Both the position numbers and the translations under genes were made by a program. Shown here piece after piece: positions 1 to 6,900 of a DNA stretch of 7,496 bases (position 1 is its first letter; each line of letters starts with the position of its first letter). The DNA is from an uncultured Ignavibacteria bacterium (GTDB taxonomy: Bacteria > Bacteroidota > Ignavibacteria > Kapaibacteriales > UBA961): contig CALMMI010000500.1 of assembly GCA_937868245.1 (NCBI GenBank), positions 1 through 7,496 on the forward strand. The letters run 5' to 3'. Under the pieces are notes generated by a model that was not told the origin of the DNA, made no database searches, and saw nothing but the letters and a program-made list of their open reading frames with translations.

Positions 1-1
1 T

Positions 2-2020
2 CTCAAAAGAAATCTAAAACCTATGCAAAAAGCTAACAAAGACTTTATTGCACTCTGTAGATTGCTACCGGATACGAAAGTAAATATTACGCCGGATAAA
101 TTCTTTGAAATCATAAGTAGTAATATTATCGATAAGCTGAAAGTTAGGGAAAATATAATCTCATTCTATGAGCATATCAAACAGTACGCCACTGCCAATA
201 ATTCGGAATTCCTGAAACTTGCCGAAGAAGTTGAAAAAGATGCGCGCTCGCTTGCCGAACTGCTTACGATTGCAGAAGAAATGACGGTAATCGATAAACG
301 GAGAAACCCAAAAATTACCCGCTCGCTTTCGGATTATTCCAAGCGGTTGAAAACATCTGCGCTTGCTGCTAAGTATCAGGTCCGTGAGAAATCAAAGTAT
401 GGAGTAACGGTTACTTCACTTGAGCAAACGCGGGGAATCCCGTTTCAAGTTACGATTGTGTGCGGTTTGATAGACGGGGAATTCCCGCAGGTCTATACTC
501 CTGAAACATTCCTAGGGAAAGAATTACCGGATACAGAGGAGCGTTTCATCAAGGCAGAACGAATGCTCTTTTATCAGTCAATTTCTAATAATCCCCAAAA
601 ACTCGAGAGCGGGGAGAAATTAGTATATCTAACGTATCCGCAGAATCAAGATAATCGAGAAAATGTCCGTTCGCCGTTTGTAGATGCGCTTTTGAAAGTA
701 ACTTCTCTCAACAATGATAACAGGGTATTCGATATTCCAAAACTTTCACGTGCAGCTTTCAAGAATGAGTTATCGGAAACGGAAGCTGAGCAGTGGAAAG
801 AGTTGGAATGGCTTGAATCAGTTTGTTCCAAAGAAGAAGCATTGGTTTATCTTTCTGAGGAAAAAGATGTAAATCAACAAGATATTGCCTTGCAGCTTGG
901 AATAGCAGATACATTGCAATATATAGAAAGAACCCGTTCAATTTCTACCGAATCGTATGCAAGCGGACTCCAAAGTGAGAATCTGACTGATGCACAACGC
1001 ATAAAACTACATAAACGCCAATCGGAAGCATTTTCTATTTCGGAAATAGAAAAATATGCTGCTTGTCCGTATCAATATTTTGCTGACAAAATAATTAATA
1101 TCGACGAAAAACGCAAGGTTGAATCATGGCTTTCACCAATCGAAAAAGGTACGCTATTTCATCAGGTATTATATAGATTTTACAATGAATTGCAGGAGCA
1201 AATTCGTAATGAAATAAAAGATGTATCTGCTTTACTGCCTGTGAAACTCAATCCTGCCTTACGGGATGAATATAAAGAACGGGTGTTTCGTATTGCTAAC
1301 GAGGAATTTAGTATATTGGAATTTAATCATCCTTTTTTTGAACTGGAAAAGGAAGATTTGCTCGGTTCCCAGGGTAAAACCGGGAAATTGGAACGGTGGC
1401 TGGATGCTGAGTGTGAACGAATAGAAGCAGGATGGGGATTCGCTCCTGCATTGTTTGAATATGCATTTGGAATAAAATCCAAGCATGGTGAGACCCGTCC
1501 TGCCATTCAGGTGTCGGATAAGCTGTTGATTCGCGGTAAAATTGATAGAATAGAGGTATTGCTTCAGGAAGACGGATGGAAATTCATAATAGCCGATTAC
1601 AAAACCGGACATCATGCTACCAATAGTGATGTGAAAAAAGGAGAGTCCTTCCAAATGCCGATGTATCTTGAAACAGCAAAAGCATTATTGAAGGAAGAGG
1701 GGATTGATGCCCAGCCCGAAGCAGCCGTCTATTATCTCCTGAATCCAAAATTCGACAAGAAAAAGAAAAAATATGAAACACATGCGTTTCAATTATTGCC
1801 CGCTGAATCACCGTTAAAAGGAGATTTGCCGACAAGTACTAAAAGTCAACTGGTAGAAAATGCAGGAGTGCGGGAAGAAATCATCCAACAATCAATTGCC
1901 CTTGCAGAGGATATTACAGCTAATATTGGGGCAGGGAATTTTCCTGTAAAACCAATTGCGAAGGTTTGTGAGTATTGCTCATATAAGGCAATCTGTAGAA
2001 TAAAAGAAATGGAAGAGTAG
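2..2020 (+). CDS. addB: AddB-like ATP-dependent nuclease subunit (PD-(D/E)XK, Fe-S), 5'-truncated by the window
   Basis: This is the C-terminal part of a RecBCD/AddAB-type double-strand-break repair subunit. The frame is open to base 2 with no stop, so the ATG at 23 is probably internal; numbering below counts from it. Residues about 127-200 resemble a UvrD helicase C-terminus: a motif V-like VTSLEQTRG near 129-137, then GEFP, then EERFIKAERMLFYQ near 172-185 in the motif VI position, where the usual TR is missing. AddB proteins characteristically have a degenerate helicase core. The nuclease domain follows: C348 in YAACPYQYF, GTLFH (376-380), D508 in GKIDRIEV, DYKTG (525-529) and QMPMY (544-548). 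C649, C652 and C658 (C-x2-C-x5-C) complete the four-cysteine cluster with C348, the AddB-family [4Fe-4S] arrangement. Full AddB is about 1,000-1,150 residues, so roughly a third or more lies upstream. An addA partner is expected nearby but not visible. Another RecB-family nuclease is the main alternative. Confidence 0.85.
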   Translation, partial: LKRNLKPMQKANKDFIALCRLLPDTKVNITPDKFFEIISSNIIDKLKVRENIISFYEHIKQYATANNSEFLKLAEEVEKDARSLAELLTIAEEMTVIDKRRNPKITRSLSDYSKRLKTSALAAKYQVREKSKYGVTVTSLEQTRGIPFQVTIVCGLIDGEFPQVYTPETFLGKELPDTEERFIKAERMLFYQSISNNPQKLESGEKLVYLTYPQNQDNRENVRSPFVDALLKVTSLNNDNRVFDIPKLSRAAFKNELSETEAEQWKELEWLESVCSKEEALVYLSEEKDVNQQDIALQLGIADTLQYIERTRSISTESYASGLQSENLTDAQRIKLHKRQSEAFSISEIEKYAACPYQYFADKIINIDEKRKVESWLSPIEKGTLFHQVLYRFYNELQEQIRNEIKDVSALLPVKLNPALRDEYKERVFRIANEEFSILEFNHPFFELEKEDLLGSQGKTGKLERWLDAECERIEAGWGFAPALFEYAFGIKSKHGETRPAIQVSDKLLIRGKIDRIEVLLQEDGWKFIIADYKTGHHATNSDVKKGESFQMPMYLETAKALLKEEGIDAQPEAAVYYLLNPKFDKKKKKYETHAFQLLPAESPLKGDLPTSTKSQLVENAGVREEIIQQSIALAEDITANIGAGNFPVKPIAKVCEYCSYKAICRIKEMEE

Positions 2021-2075
2021 GGGGGTGTTAAGTGCACATTATTAATAATTTACAAATCAAAACTGGTATCGTTTC

Positions 2076-2342
2076 ATGGAATTTATAACGCTCAGTGTGG
2101 GGTATGTGGCGGCATTTTGTTCAACGTTCGGATTGTTGCCGCTTGCGCTTAGGGTATGGCGTACAGGCGAAGTGAACCAGATTCCGGTTGGGATGGTAAC
2201 TGTTATGTTCGTAGGGGCACTGCTGTGGCTATTGTATGGGATATTCCGTGCTGATCAGGTGATTATCGGGGCGAATGCGATTTCGTTGTTATTTATCGGG
2301 TATGTGAGTGTTATCAAACTTCGTTCGGTTTTTAAGAGGTAG
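2076..2342 (+). CDS. SemiSWEET-type sugar transporter (MtN3/PQ-loop family)
   Basis: An 88-residue protein with three hydrophobic helices, about residues 4-27, 38-58 and 61-82, which is the length and layout of a bacterial SemiSWEET. These work as homodimers in the inner membrane and let sugars cross by facilitated diffusion. Family signs are LLPLALRVWRTGEVNQIPVGM after helix 1, WLLYGI (W51, Y54) in helix 2 and the ANAIS asparagine (N67) in helix 3; W51 and N67 fit the sugar-pocket Trp and Asn. The proline-glutamine of the PQ motif is Pro22-Leu23 here. The start is forced: two in-frame stops lie at 2043-2048 and no other start codon follows before ATG 2076. There is no clear Shine-Dalgarno sequence. 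The gene lies 55 bp after the AddB stop on the same strand, so it could be read through from it. GC is about 47%, above both neighbours. The substrate cannot be told from sequence. Confidence 0.82.
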   Translation: MEFITLSVGYVAAFCSTFGLLPLALRVWRTGEVNQIPVGMVTVMFVGALLWLLYGIFRADQVIIGANAISLLFIGYVSVIKLRSVFKR

Positions 2343-2368
2343 GGGGTGCCCACTTATTTTCACAAGCG

Positions 2369-3184
2369 TTAGCAGCTTGATAGCCACCAACGGTTTTTAT
2401 GAAGTAAATCTTTTCCAAATGGGTTAATATAATCGATAAAAATAGAAACCATACTTGGTTTTTGAATTGTATTTTCCGCAATAATCAACCTCAAACCACA
2501 ACTTATTGGAGTGTAATGCATGATATTCTCGTGAATGATACTATCCCTTACCAGATTGTTACTCCTAACTATTTTCATTTTAGAAAATACCTTCCTAAAA
2601 CAACGTATATCTTTTCCAATTGCAATCCTGTCAATAGGATATGGAGTACGGATTTTTGATGAAATAAATTGATCTAGAAGAGTTATAAAATTCTGATAGA
2701 CAGTTCCGTCAGTAGTTGTAAAATGAAATATTATTTGCCTGGTAGAAGGTAAATATCCAATCTGTCGAAGTGAGTCTAAAACATTAGGCAGTTTACTATC
2801 ATTTATCATCAACTTGAACGAGGATTCTATACTCTCAAGATTGTTCCTAACTTTAACAGTTATGGTATCCCGGTCTAAATCCAATTGAATAATCTTTAAG
2901 AAATCAATTTCTGAAATTGAAGCAACTTTCTTGTTGATAGCAGATGGATGTGCAGTTTTTCTCCAAACTGAATCATGTACAAATTCTTTTGTTTCATGCA
3001 CTATTGGTTCATTCGAAGATAAAAACATTTGCATACATGTAGGGTGTGCATATTCATAAACCTTTATTGCTTCATCGCTGAATGATACCATCCGAAATAT
3101 TATCACCGAAACTACACATAGAATTAAGAACAGAGTTTCTGCAATAATGATGGAAACAGGATGTTTTCTCTTCTTTCTGTTCAT
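2369..3184 (-). CDS. Hypothetical membrane-anchored protein, 271 residues
   Basis: I do not recognise this family. The protein starts MNRKKRKHP, a basic stretch, followed by one hydrophobic helix at about residues 10-32, so it is probably a single-pass inner-membrane protein with a large periplasmic part (N-in by the positive-inside rule). No lipobox or clear cleavage site follows. The rest alternates predicted strands and helices, including IIQLDLDRDTITVKV and QIIFHFTTTDGTVYQNFITLLDQ. The anchor-plus-periplasmic layout, with a strand followed by a helix ending in xLLDQF, faintly recalls ExbD/TolR proteins, but the conserved ExbD membrane aspartate is absent, so I do not assign that. Six Cys are scattered (including C23 in the helix and C271 at the end). 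GC is about 32% in the stretches counted, lower than the flanking genes. It converges on the SemiSWEET gene with a 26 bp gap and no visible terminator between. Start ATG 3184 has only a weak AGAGA just upstream. Confidence 0.7.
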   Translation of the reverse strand: MNRKKRKHPVSIIIAETLFLILCVVSVIIFRMVSFSDEAIKVYEYAHPTCMQMFLSSNEPIVHETKEFVHDSVWRKTAHPSAINKKVASISEIDFLKIIQLDLDRDTITVKVRNNLESIESSFKLMINDSKLPNVLDSLRQIGYLPSTRQIIFHFTTTDGTVYQNFITLLDQFISSKIRTPYPIDRIAIGKDIRCFRKVFSKMKIVRSNNLVRDSIIHENIMHYTPISCGLRLIIAENTIQKPSMVSIFIDYINPFGKDLLHKNRWWLSSC

Positions 3185-3488
3185 TCTCTGATAAGTAGTG
3201 TGTTATGGTACGTACTCTTCAATTTTTTTTTTGTGAATGGAGATGTGGTACTGTAAGTTTTGGGGTGGTATTTTTGTTATATATGAAAGAAGAAAACAAA
3301 GAAATTACATTGTTGTCAATTTTGTGTGAAGTAATGTGTCATTCGTTTCCAATAACAGGTACTTAGGTCGATAAGAATGACTTCAAATGATGTGAATCAT
3401 TTGGTATATTTAGAGCATACTTTTCCTATCCCGAGTGCAGAGGTGCATTCAGGAGAGTACATTTTAGTTTTGGTGTTGGGGCAGCAAT
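3185..3488. other. 304 bp non-coding gap between two minus-strand genes
   Basis: An AT-rich spacer that should carry the promoter of the 271-residue gene and the 3' end of the DUF2087 transcript. Visible items are a run of ten or more T at about 3223-3232, an 8 bp palindrome GTACGTAC at 3208-3215, and an 8 bp hairpin at 3384-3403 listed separately. I see no convincing minus-strand promoter of the TAnnTTTG type and no U-tract terminator for the upstream gene. The only open frame is a 27-codon one without a ribosome-binding site, which I do not call. Confidence 0.6.
3384..3403. repeat. Perfect 8 bp inverted repeat with 4-nt loop
   Basis: CAAATGAT (3384-3391) and ATCATTTG (3396-3403) are exact reverse complements around GTGA. 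On a plus-strand RNA this would be a short hairpin with a GUGA loop of the GNRA class; on DNA it could be a dyad operator. No T-run follows on either strand, so it does not look like an intrinsic terminator. It lies about 85-105 bp past the stop of the DUF2087 gene and about 200 bp upstream of the 271-residue gene. Confidence 0.5.
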
Positions 3489-3770
3489 CTATTTCGACAC
3501 TTTCCAGTATTTGCTGCCGTCGGTTTCACCGTTGATATATCCATTATCAAACAAATCAAGGCGAACTGTCTCACTGTCATCAAACACAATCCATGAGCTG
3601 ATAAGCGAGTTCATTTCAGCTTGGCTGTAATGCGTGTTATCATCAATTTTACTGTGAAGATAATCCCATACAAAAGGTAGCAAGAACCGCTTTTTGGTTG
3701 GGTAGTATTCAACCTTTCCGTTGAAGTCCAGAACTCTATGGAGTTCTTTAGGTAGTTCGGCAGTTTCCAT
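3489..3770 (-). CDS. DUF2087 domain protein, 93 residues
   Basis: Almost the whole protein (about residues 17-90) matches the pattern I know for DUF2087: a start near KVEYYPTKKRFLLPFVWDYL, a central Tyr-Ser-x-x-Glu-Met-Asn motif (YSQAEMNSL, 48-56), then VRLDLFDNGYING and a terminal DGSKYWK (84-90). DUF2087 is a small domain that often follows a helix-turn-helix region in putative regulators; no such region is fused here. Its function is not established, so a regulatory role is only inferred. No signal peptide or membrane segment is visible, so it is probably cytoplasmic. ATG 3770 is supported by GAGGG eight bases upstream, one of the better ribosome-binding sites in the window. It stands alone, with gaps of 304 bp downstream and 439 bp upstream, so it appears to be transcribed by itself. 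Confidence 0.78.
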   Translation of the reverse strand: METAELPKELHRVLDFNGKVEYYPTKKRFLLPFVWDYLHSKIDDNTHYSQAEMNSLISSWIVFDDSETVRLDLFDNGYINGETDGSKYWKVSK

Positions 3771-3934
3771 TTTTCAAGCCCTCAGAAGTTAATAAAAACG
3801 TAGAGAAGAACTAACAGCTAGTTTTTTAATTTTAGATTCTGCTATTGTCCAATTCTCAAATTTTTGATTTATCTTTTTCTCCTGAAACGAATTGGATTCA
3901 TATTTACTAATGAACAACGATTGCTATCTATAAA

Positions 3935-3995
3935 AGTTACAATGTAATTTCTTAACATATAGATGTACGAATCAACCATATAGTTACATGTAATT
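3935..3995. repeat. Two copies of a near-palindrome, AGTTACA(A)TGTAATT
   Basis: Copy 1 is AGTTACAATGTAATT (3935-3949); copy 2 is AGTTACATGTAATT (3982-3995), with a perfect 10 bp palindrome TTACATGTAA at 3984-3993. They differ by one inserted A at the centre and their starts are 47 bp apart. Paired dyads of this size are typical of dimeric regulator binding sites. They sit 165-225 bp upstream of the DUF2087 start, which is far for a classical operator. The region is AT-rich, so part of the match may be compositional. Confidence 0.45.
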
Positions 3996-4145
3996 GACGC
4001 TTTATCAAAATAACGTTCATCTTTTTTGAAGTATTCGATTCTTGTTAGAATAAAACCACTCCAAAACGGCTATTACGTATAAAATTACAATAAGCGCGGT
4101 CTCGCAATTTGGTGACAAACTTTTTTAGATTTTTACAATTTATTT

Positions 4146-4184
4146 AAAAAAAAATCGCCTCGTAGAAAATCTACGAGGCGATTT
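4146..4184 (-). terminator. Rho-independent terminator of the purK-OmpA unit
   Basis: A perfect 15 bp stem pairs 4152-4166 with 4170-4184 around a three-base AAA loop; its core is CGCCTCGTAGA. Read on the minus strand it lies 26 bp after the OmpA-gene stop and runs directly into a T-run (the A-run at 4146-4154), as an intrinsic terminator should. On the plus strand the stem is followed by only a short T stretch (TTTC), so it is mainly unidirectional. Confidence 0.9.
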
Positions 4185-4209
4185 CTGCTTCTAAATTATG
4201 TATAAAGCT

Positions 4210-5523
4210 CTAAATCTTTACAATCTTCATCTCGACACGTCTGTTCTTTATACGCCCTTCCTCTGAAGAATTATCTGCAATAGGTTTGGATGGACCATAC
4301 CCGACAGCGGAAATTCTTCCTTCGTCAATCCCCTTGGATGTTAGATAGTTCTTACAACTTTGCACCCGGGCTTGGGAAAGCTGCGTATTGCCTTCGGGTG
4401 TACCTTCACTTGAGGTATGACCAGAAAGCTCAATTTCAATACGCGGGTTTTCTGTCATAAGTGTAACCACTTTGTTCAATTCTGTTTTCCCGTCGGTATT
4501 TAGTTCAGCACTCGAGACCTTGAATTGAATATTATTTAAAGTGATTGCCTGCCCTACCTCAACCTTTTTATTTTGAAAAGAAATATCTTTTGCTTTGGTA
4601 AGATAGATTGTCTGCTCATTCGACTGTTCATCCTGAATTACATCAAATACTTCACTGCCGCTTTGATAACCTATTGAATTTGCTTCCGCTACAATCAAAC
4701 CGATTGGGAGATTGTTTACTGTGAATTTACCATCAGAATCAGTTGTTGCTTCTCCGAAACCACGTACAGTTACATTTGCATTGATGATTTTTTCGTTGGT
4801 TTCCTTGTCTTGTACATATCCGGTGATGGAATTCCTATATAAAATGGGTTTGGGATTTATAAGCAGTTTCATGAAGTCAATAGCAAAGCCGTCTGCTGCT
4901 CCGCTTGTATCGTCAATCATAACGGATAGTTTTTGGCTGTTCAAAAGCTCAATCATTTCCTGAGGGATGCGTACGGAAATGAATTTGCCGATTGGTCCGC
5001 CTTGGTTAAGAGTATTTAATATGTTTTCAAGATTCCCAAATCGCTTCCCGTTTATATAAGCGATATATTTTGCACAGAGGTATGGTGCTTGGAAATCATC
5101 AACAAACATTGTAAGCATAGCTGAGGTAATCTTCACTCCTTTGGCAGATTCTAGCGGTAAATCTATCGGAATTGGGCTTTCAGGATTGGAATTTGAGTAC
5201 CCATCATTGCTGCATGGTTGTGATTTTTTTCTGAATTTACTTCCTACAAGTATCCGGTCTAATCCGGGGTAATCTCCTTTTTGAGGAAGCCAAGGGAATG
5301 GGTGAATATCTGTAGGTTTGCCGGTAAATGGATTAAAATCTTGGGCAAATCCAAAGCCGAGATTGTCGATATCGCCTATTCGAATCATTACGTCCGCTTC
5401 TGATGTGTTCTTCAAGGTTGCAGAGTTCGATTTCCAATCGCCGTCATCCGGCGTAGTTTGGGCAAGTGCATAAGTTGTAAAGAAAAACCAAATTAAAAGA
5501 CATCTGTAGATAAAAGTAAGCAT
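4210..5523 (-). CDS. OmpA-family outer-membrane/peptidoglycan-anchoring protein
   Basis: I place the start at ATG 5523 (437 residues) rather than the in-frame GTG at 5550, because AAAGGG sits six bases before this ATG and the protein then opens with a clean signal peptide, MLTFIYRCLLIWFFFTTYALA, cut before Gln22. Residues about 22-225 form an N-terminal module with VMIRIGDIDNLGFGF, an FNPFTG...PWLPQ stretch, LDRILVG, FVDDFQAPY and DDTSGAADGFAIDFMKLLIN; I have seen this type of module in other exported proteins but cannot name a function. About 232-309 is a carboxypeptidase-regulatory-like beta domain (ITGYVQD...TTDSDGKFTVNNLPIG). About 322-437 is the OmpA C-terminal domain: IQFKVSSAEL, SGHTSSEG, LSQARV, YGPSKPIADN, GRIKNRRVEM. 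This domain normally holds peptidoglycan; the diaminopimelate-binding Asp after GHT is Ser371 here, while Arg386 is kept. There is no predicted beta-barrel before it. It lies 43 bp after purK and is probably cotranscribed. Confidence 0.85.
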   Translation of the reverse strand: MLTFIYRCLLIWFFFTTYALAQTTPDDGDWKSNSATLKNTSEADVMIRIGDIDNLGFGFAQDFNPFTGKPTDIHPFPWLPQKGDYPGLDRILVGSKFRKKSQPCSNDGYSNSNPESPIPIDLPLESAKGVKITSAMLTMFVDDFQAPYLCAKYIAYINGKRFGNLENILNTLNQGGPIGKFISVRIPQEMIELLNSQKLSVMIDDTSGAADGFAIDFMKLLINPKPILYRNSITGYVQDKETNEKIINANVTVRGFGEATTDSDGKFTVNNLPIGLIVAEANSIGYQSGSEVFDVIQDEQSNEQTIYLTKAKDISFQNKKVEVGQAITLNNIQFKVSSAELNTDGKTELNKVVTLMTENPRIEIELSGHTSSEGTPEGNTQLSQARVQSCKNYLTSKGIDEGRISAVGYGPSKPIADNSSEEGRIKNRRVEMKIVKI

Positions 5524-5528
5524 ACTAT

Positions 5529-5534
5529 ACCCTT
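5529..5534 (-). promoter_or_regulatory. Ribosome-binding site that decides the OmpA-gene start
   Basis: The minus strand reads AAAGGG, six bases (TATAGT) before ATG 5523. No comparable purine-rich site precedes the GTG at 5550, where the sequence is AT-rich. This favours the shorter protein, which also begins directly with its signal peptide. Confidence 0.65.
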
Positions 5535-5566
5535 TATAAATTGATAGCACATAGCTTTTATAATTA

Positions 5567-6766
5567 TTACCAAATCATTGCCTTTGCCGCCCCGATTGCA
5601 GATTCTAATGCTTCGTCAACAGTTTTGCCGAGTGCGGTAATATGACCCATTTTTCGTCCTTTTCTTGAGCCGCTTTTACCATAAAGGTGCAGTGATGCAG
5701 TAGGGAAATTGAGTGTATCGACCACACTGTCGGGGATACCGTCGCCGCTTCGTTCACCCAATAGATTTACCATTACAGCAGCGGGTGCTATCATATCCGG
5801 TGAGCCGAGCGGCAGATTACATACAGCACGAACAGCATTTTCATACTGTGATGTATGGCACGCCTCGATTGTATAATGTCCGGAATTATGAGGACGAGGT
5901 GCAATTTCGTTTACTAATATTTTTCCTTCTGTAGTAAGGAACATTTCAATCCCGAAAACTCCCACACCATTAATTGTTTCTACACAAGCTAAGGCAATTT
6001 CTTTTGCTAAATGTTGCAGTGCAGGGTCAATCTGTGCGGGTGCTATGACTACTCTGCAAATATGATTTTCTTGAATAGTTTCTACACATGGGTACACTGC
6101 TGTTTCTCCACGGCGATTTCTGGCAACCATCACTGCCAGCTCTTTGGTAAAACTAACGAACTTTTCTGCCATTAGCTCGCGAGGTTCTTCTGTTTCTGTG
6201 AATTTACTCCTGGCAGTTTGTATATCATTTGCATTGCGAATTGTTGCATTCCCATAACCATCGTATCCTAATGTTCTGGTCTTGAGGACAAATGGGAATC
6301 CGTGTTCAGCCCCAAAATCAAGTGCAGATTGAATTGAATCAATTGCCTTAAATTCGGTGGTTGGTATTCCTGCCGAATTGAAGGTTTGTTTTTGTGTGAA
6401 CTTATCTTGAATAAGAGAAATTGTTTCTGCGGTTGGGAAGCAAAGTCTGCGTTCCGCTATCGTTTCAAGTATTGAAGGATTGATAAATTCGTTTTCAAGT
6501 GTTATAATATCACTAGCCTTGATGAATTCTTCCAAATCGTTTTCGGAAGACCACCCACCCGGAAATTCGAGTTTTGTCATTACTCCGGCTGGCGAAGCAC
6601 CGTGTTCGATTATTGCTACCTGCAAGCCAAGTTGATAGGCTGATTGAGCCATCATCTTTGCCAGTTGTCCGCCACCTAATATTCCGAGAGTGAGGGGGAG
6701 ATTGCTACTGCGATTATAAGGAGATCCAAGCATACTGTTAAACTTATTGTGAAGAGAGGGAATCAT
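5567..6766 (-). CDS. purK: N5-carboxyaminoimidazole ribonucleotide synthase (ATP-grasp)
   Basis: PurK converts aminoimidazole ribonucleotide, ATP and bicarbonate to N5-CAIR in purine synthesis; PurE then makes CAIR. The 399 residues show the family in order: LGILGGGQLAKMM (27-39) for the N-terminal domain, K162 and R164 with the glycine-rich GYDGYGN (167-173) of the ATP-grasp fold, EKFVSFTKELAVMVARN (201-217), E274, the signature NEIAPRPHNSGHYTIEAC (286-303) with Q307 after it, and the C-terminal YGKSGSRKGRKMGHIT (362-377). All expected catalytic and ligand positions appear intact. E. coli PurK is 355 residues. About 26 residues precede the LGILGGG motif, so the true start could be Met12 (6733); neither ATG has a Shine-Dalgarno site. 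No purE is visible in the window, which is unusual because purE often adjoins purK. It leads a probable unit with the OmpA-family gene. Confidence 0.95.
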   Translation of the reverse strand: MIPSLHNKFNSMLGSPYNRSSNLPLTLGILGGGQLAKMMAQSAYQLGLQVAIIEHGASPAGVMTKLEFPGGWSSENDLEEFIKASDIITLENEFINPSILETIAERRLCFPTAETISLIQDKFTQKQTFNSAGIPTTEFKAIDSIQSALDFGAEHGFPFVLKTRTLGYDGYGNATIRNANDIQTARSKFTETEEPRELMAEKFVSFTKELAVMVARNRRGETAVYPCVETIQENHICRVVIAPAQIDPALQHLAKEIALACVETINGVGVFGIEMFLTTEGKILVNEIAPRPHNSGHYTIEACHTSQYENAVRAVCNLPLGSPDMIAPAAVMVNLLGERSGDGIPDSVVDTLNFPTASLHLYGKSGSRKGRKMGHITALGKTVDEALESAIGAAKAMIW

Positions 6767-6792
6767 ATCGACTGTACATATAAATTACTACA

Positions 6793-6800
6793 CAAAACTA
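6793..6800 (-). promoter_or_regulatory. Candidate -7 box for purK
   Basis: The minus strand reads TAGTTTTG, an exact match to the Bacteroidota -7 consensus TAnnTTTG, 26 bp before the purK ATG. A matching TTTG -33 box at the right distance is not present (TTTC is the closest), so this is a partial match only. Confidence 0.35.
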
Positions 6801-6900
6801 CGGGAATTTTCTGAAATTGTGGTGAAACTCATATTTTGATACAATCATGATGCTAACTTAATTTCATTTCAACACAATATTGATTAATGTCAATACGTTT

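Larger units (their letters stand above)
3771..4209. other. 439 bp AT-rich non-coding gap
   Basis: No credible coding frame on either strand. The right end holds the OmpA-gene terminator (4146-4184). The middle holds two near-identical palindromic elements (3935-3949 and 3982-3995). A weak AT-only stem at 3806-3826 is probably chance. The gap must contain the promoter for the DUF2087 gene, but I cannot point to one with both boxes. It is unusually long for this window and could hold a small RNA or a decayed gene; nothing in the sequence proves either. Confidence 0.6.

Noticed and set aside
1259..1654. 131-codon minus-strand frame
   Set aside because: Antisense to the AddB nuclease domain, whose motifs are intact; the antisense product has no recognisable features.
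2032..2049. Palindromes GTGCAC and ATTATTAATAAT before the SemiSWEET gene
   Set aside because: Short, one of them A/T-only, and not arranged as a recognisable promoter or terminator.
2462..2659. 65-codon plus-strand frame
   Set aside because: Lies entirely antisense inside the 271-residue gene, with no domain or ribosome-binding site; a shadow frame.
3283..3366. 27-codon plus-strand frame beginning MKEENKEITLL
   Set aside because: No ribosome-binding site at a workable distance and too short to judge; chance frames of this length are common.
3806..3826. Possible plus-strand terminator hairpin (AACTA...TAGTT then T-run)
   Set aside because: The stem is almost all A-T with a wobble pair, and no plus-strand gene lies upstream to terminate.
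3185..4209. CRISPR array, tRNA or insertion sequence in the gaps
   Set aside because: No regularly spaced repeats, no cloverleaf pattern, and no terminal inverted repeats or transposase remnants were seen.
5524..5550. Longer OmpA-gene start at GTG 5550
   Set aside because: It would place nine polar residues before the signal peptide and lacks a ribosome-binding site, whereas ATG 5523 has AAAGGG six bases upstream.
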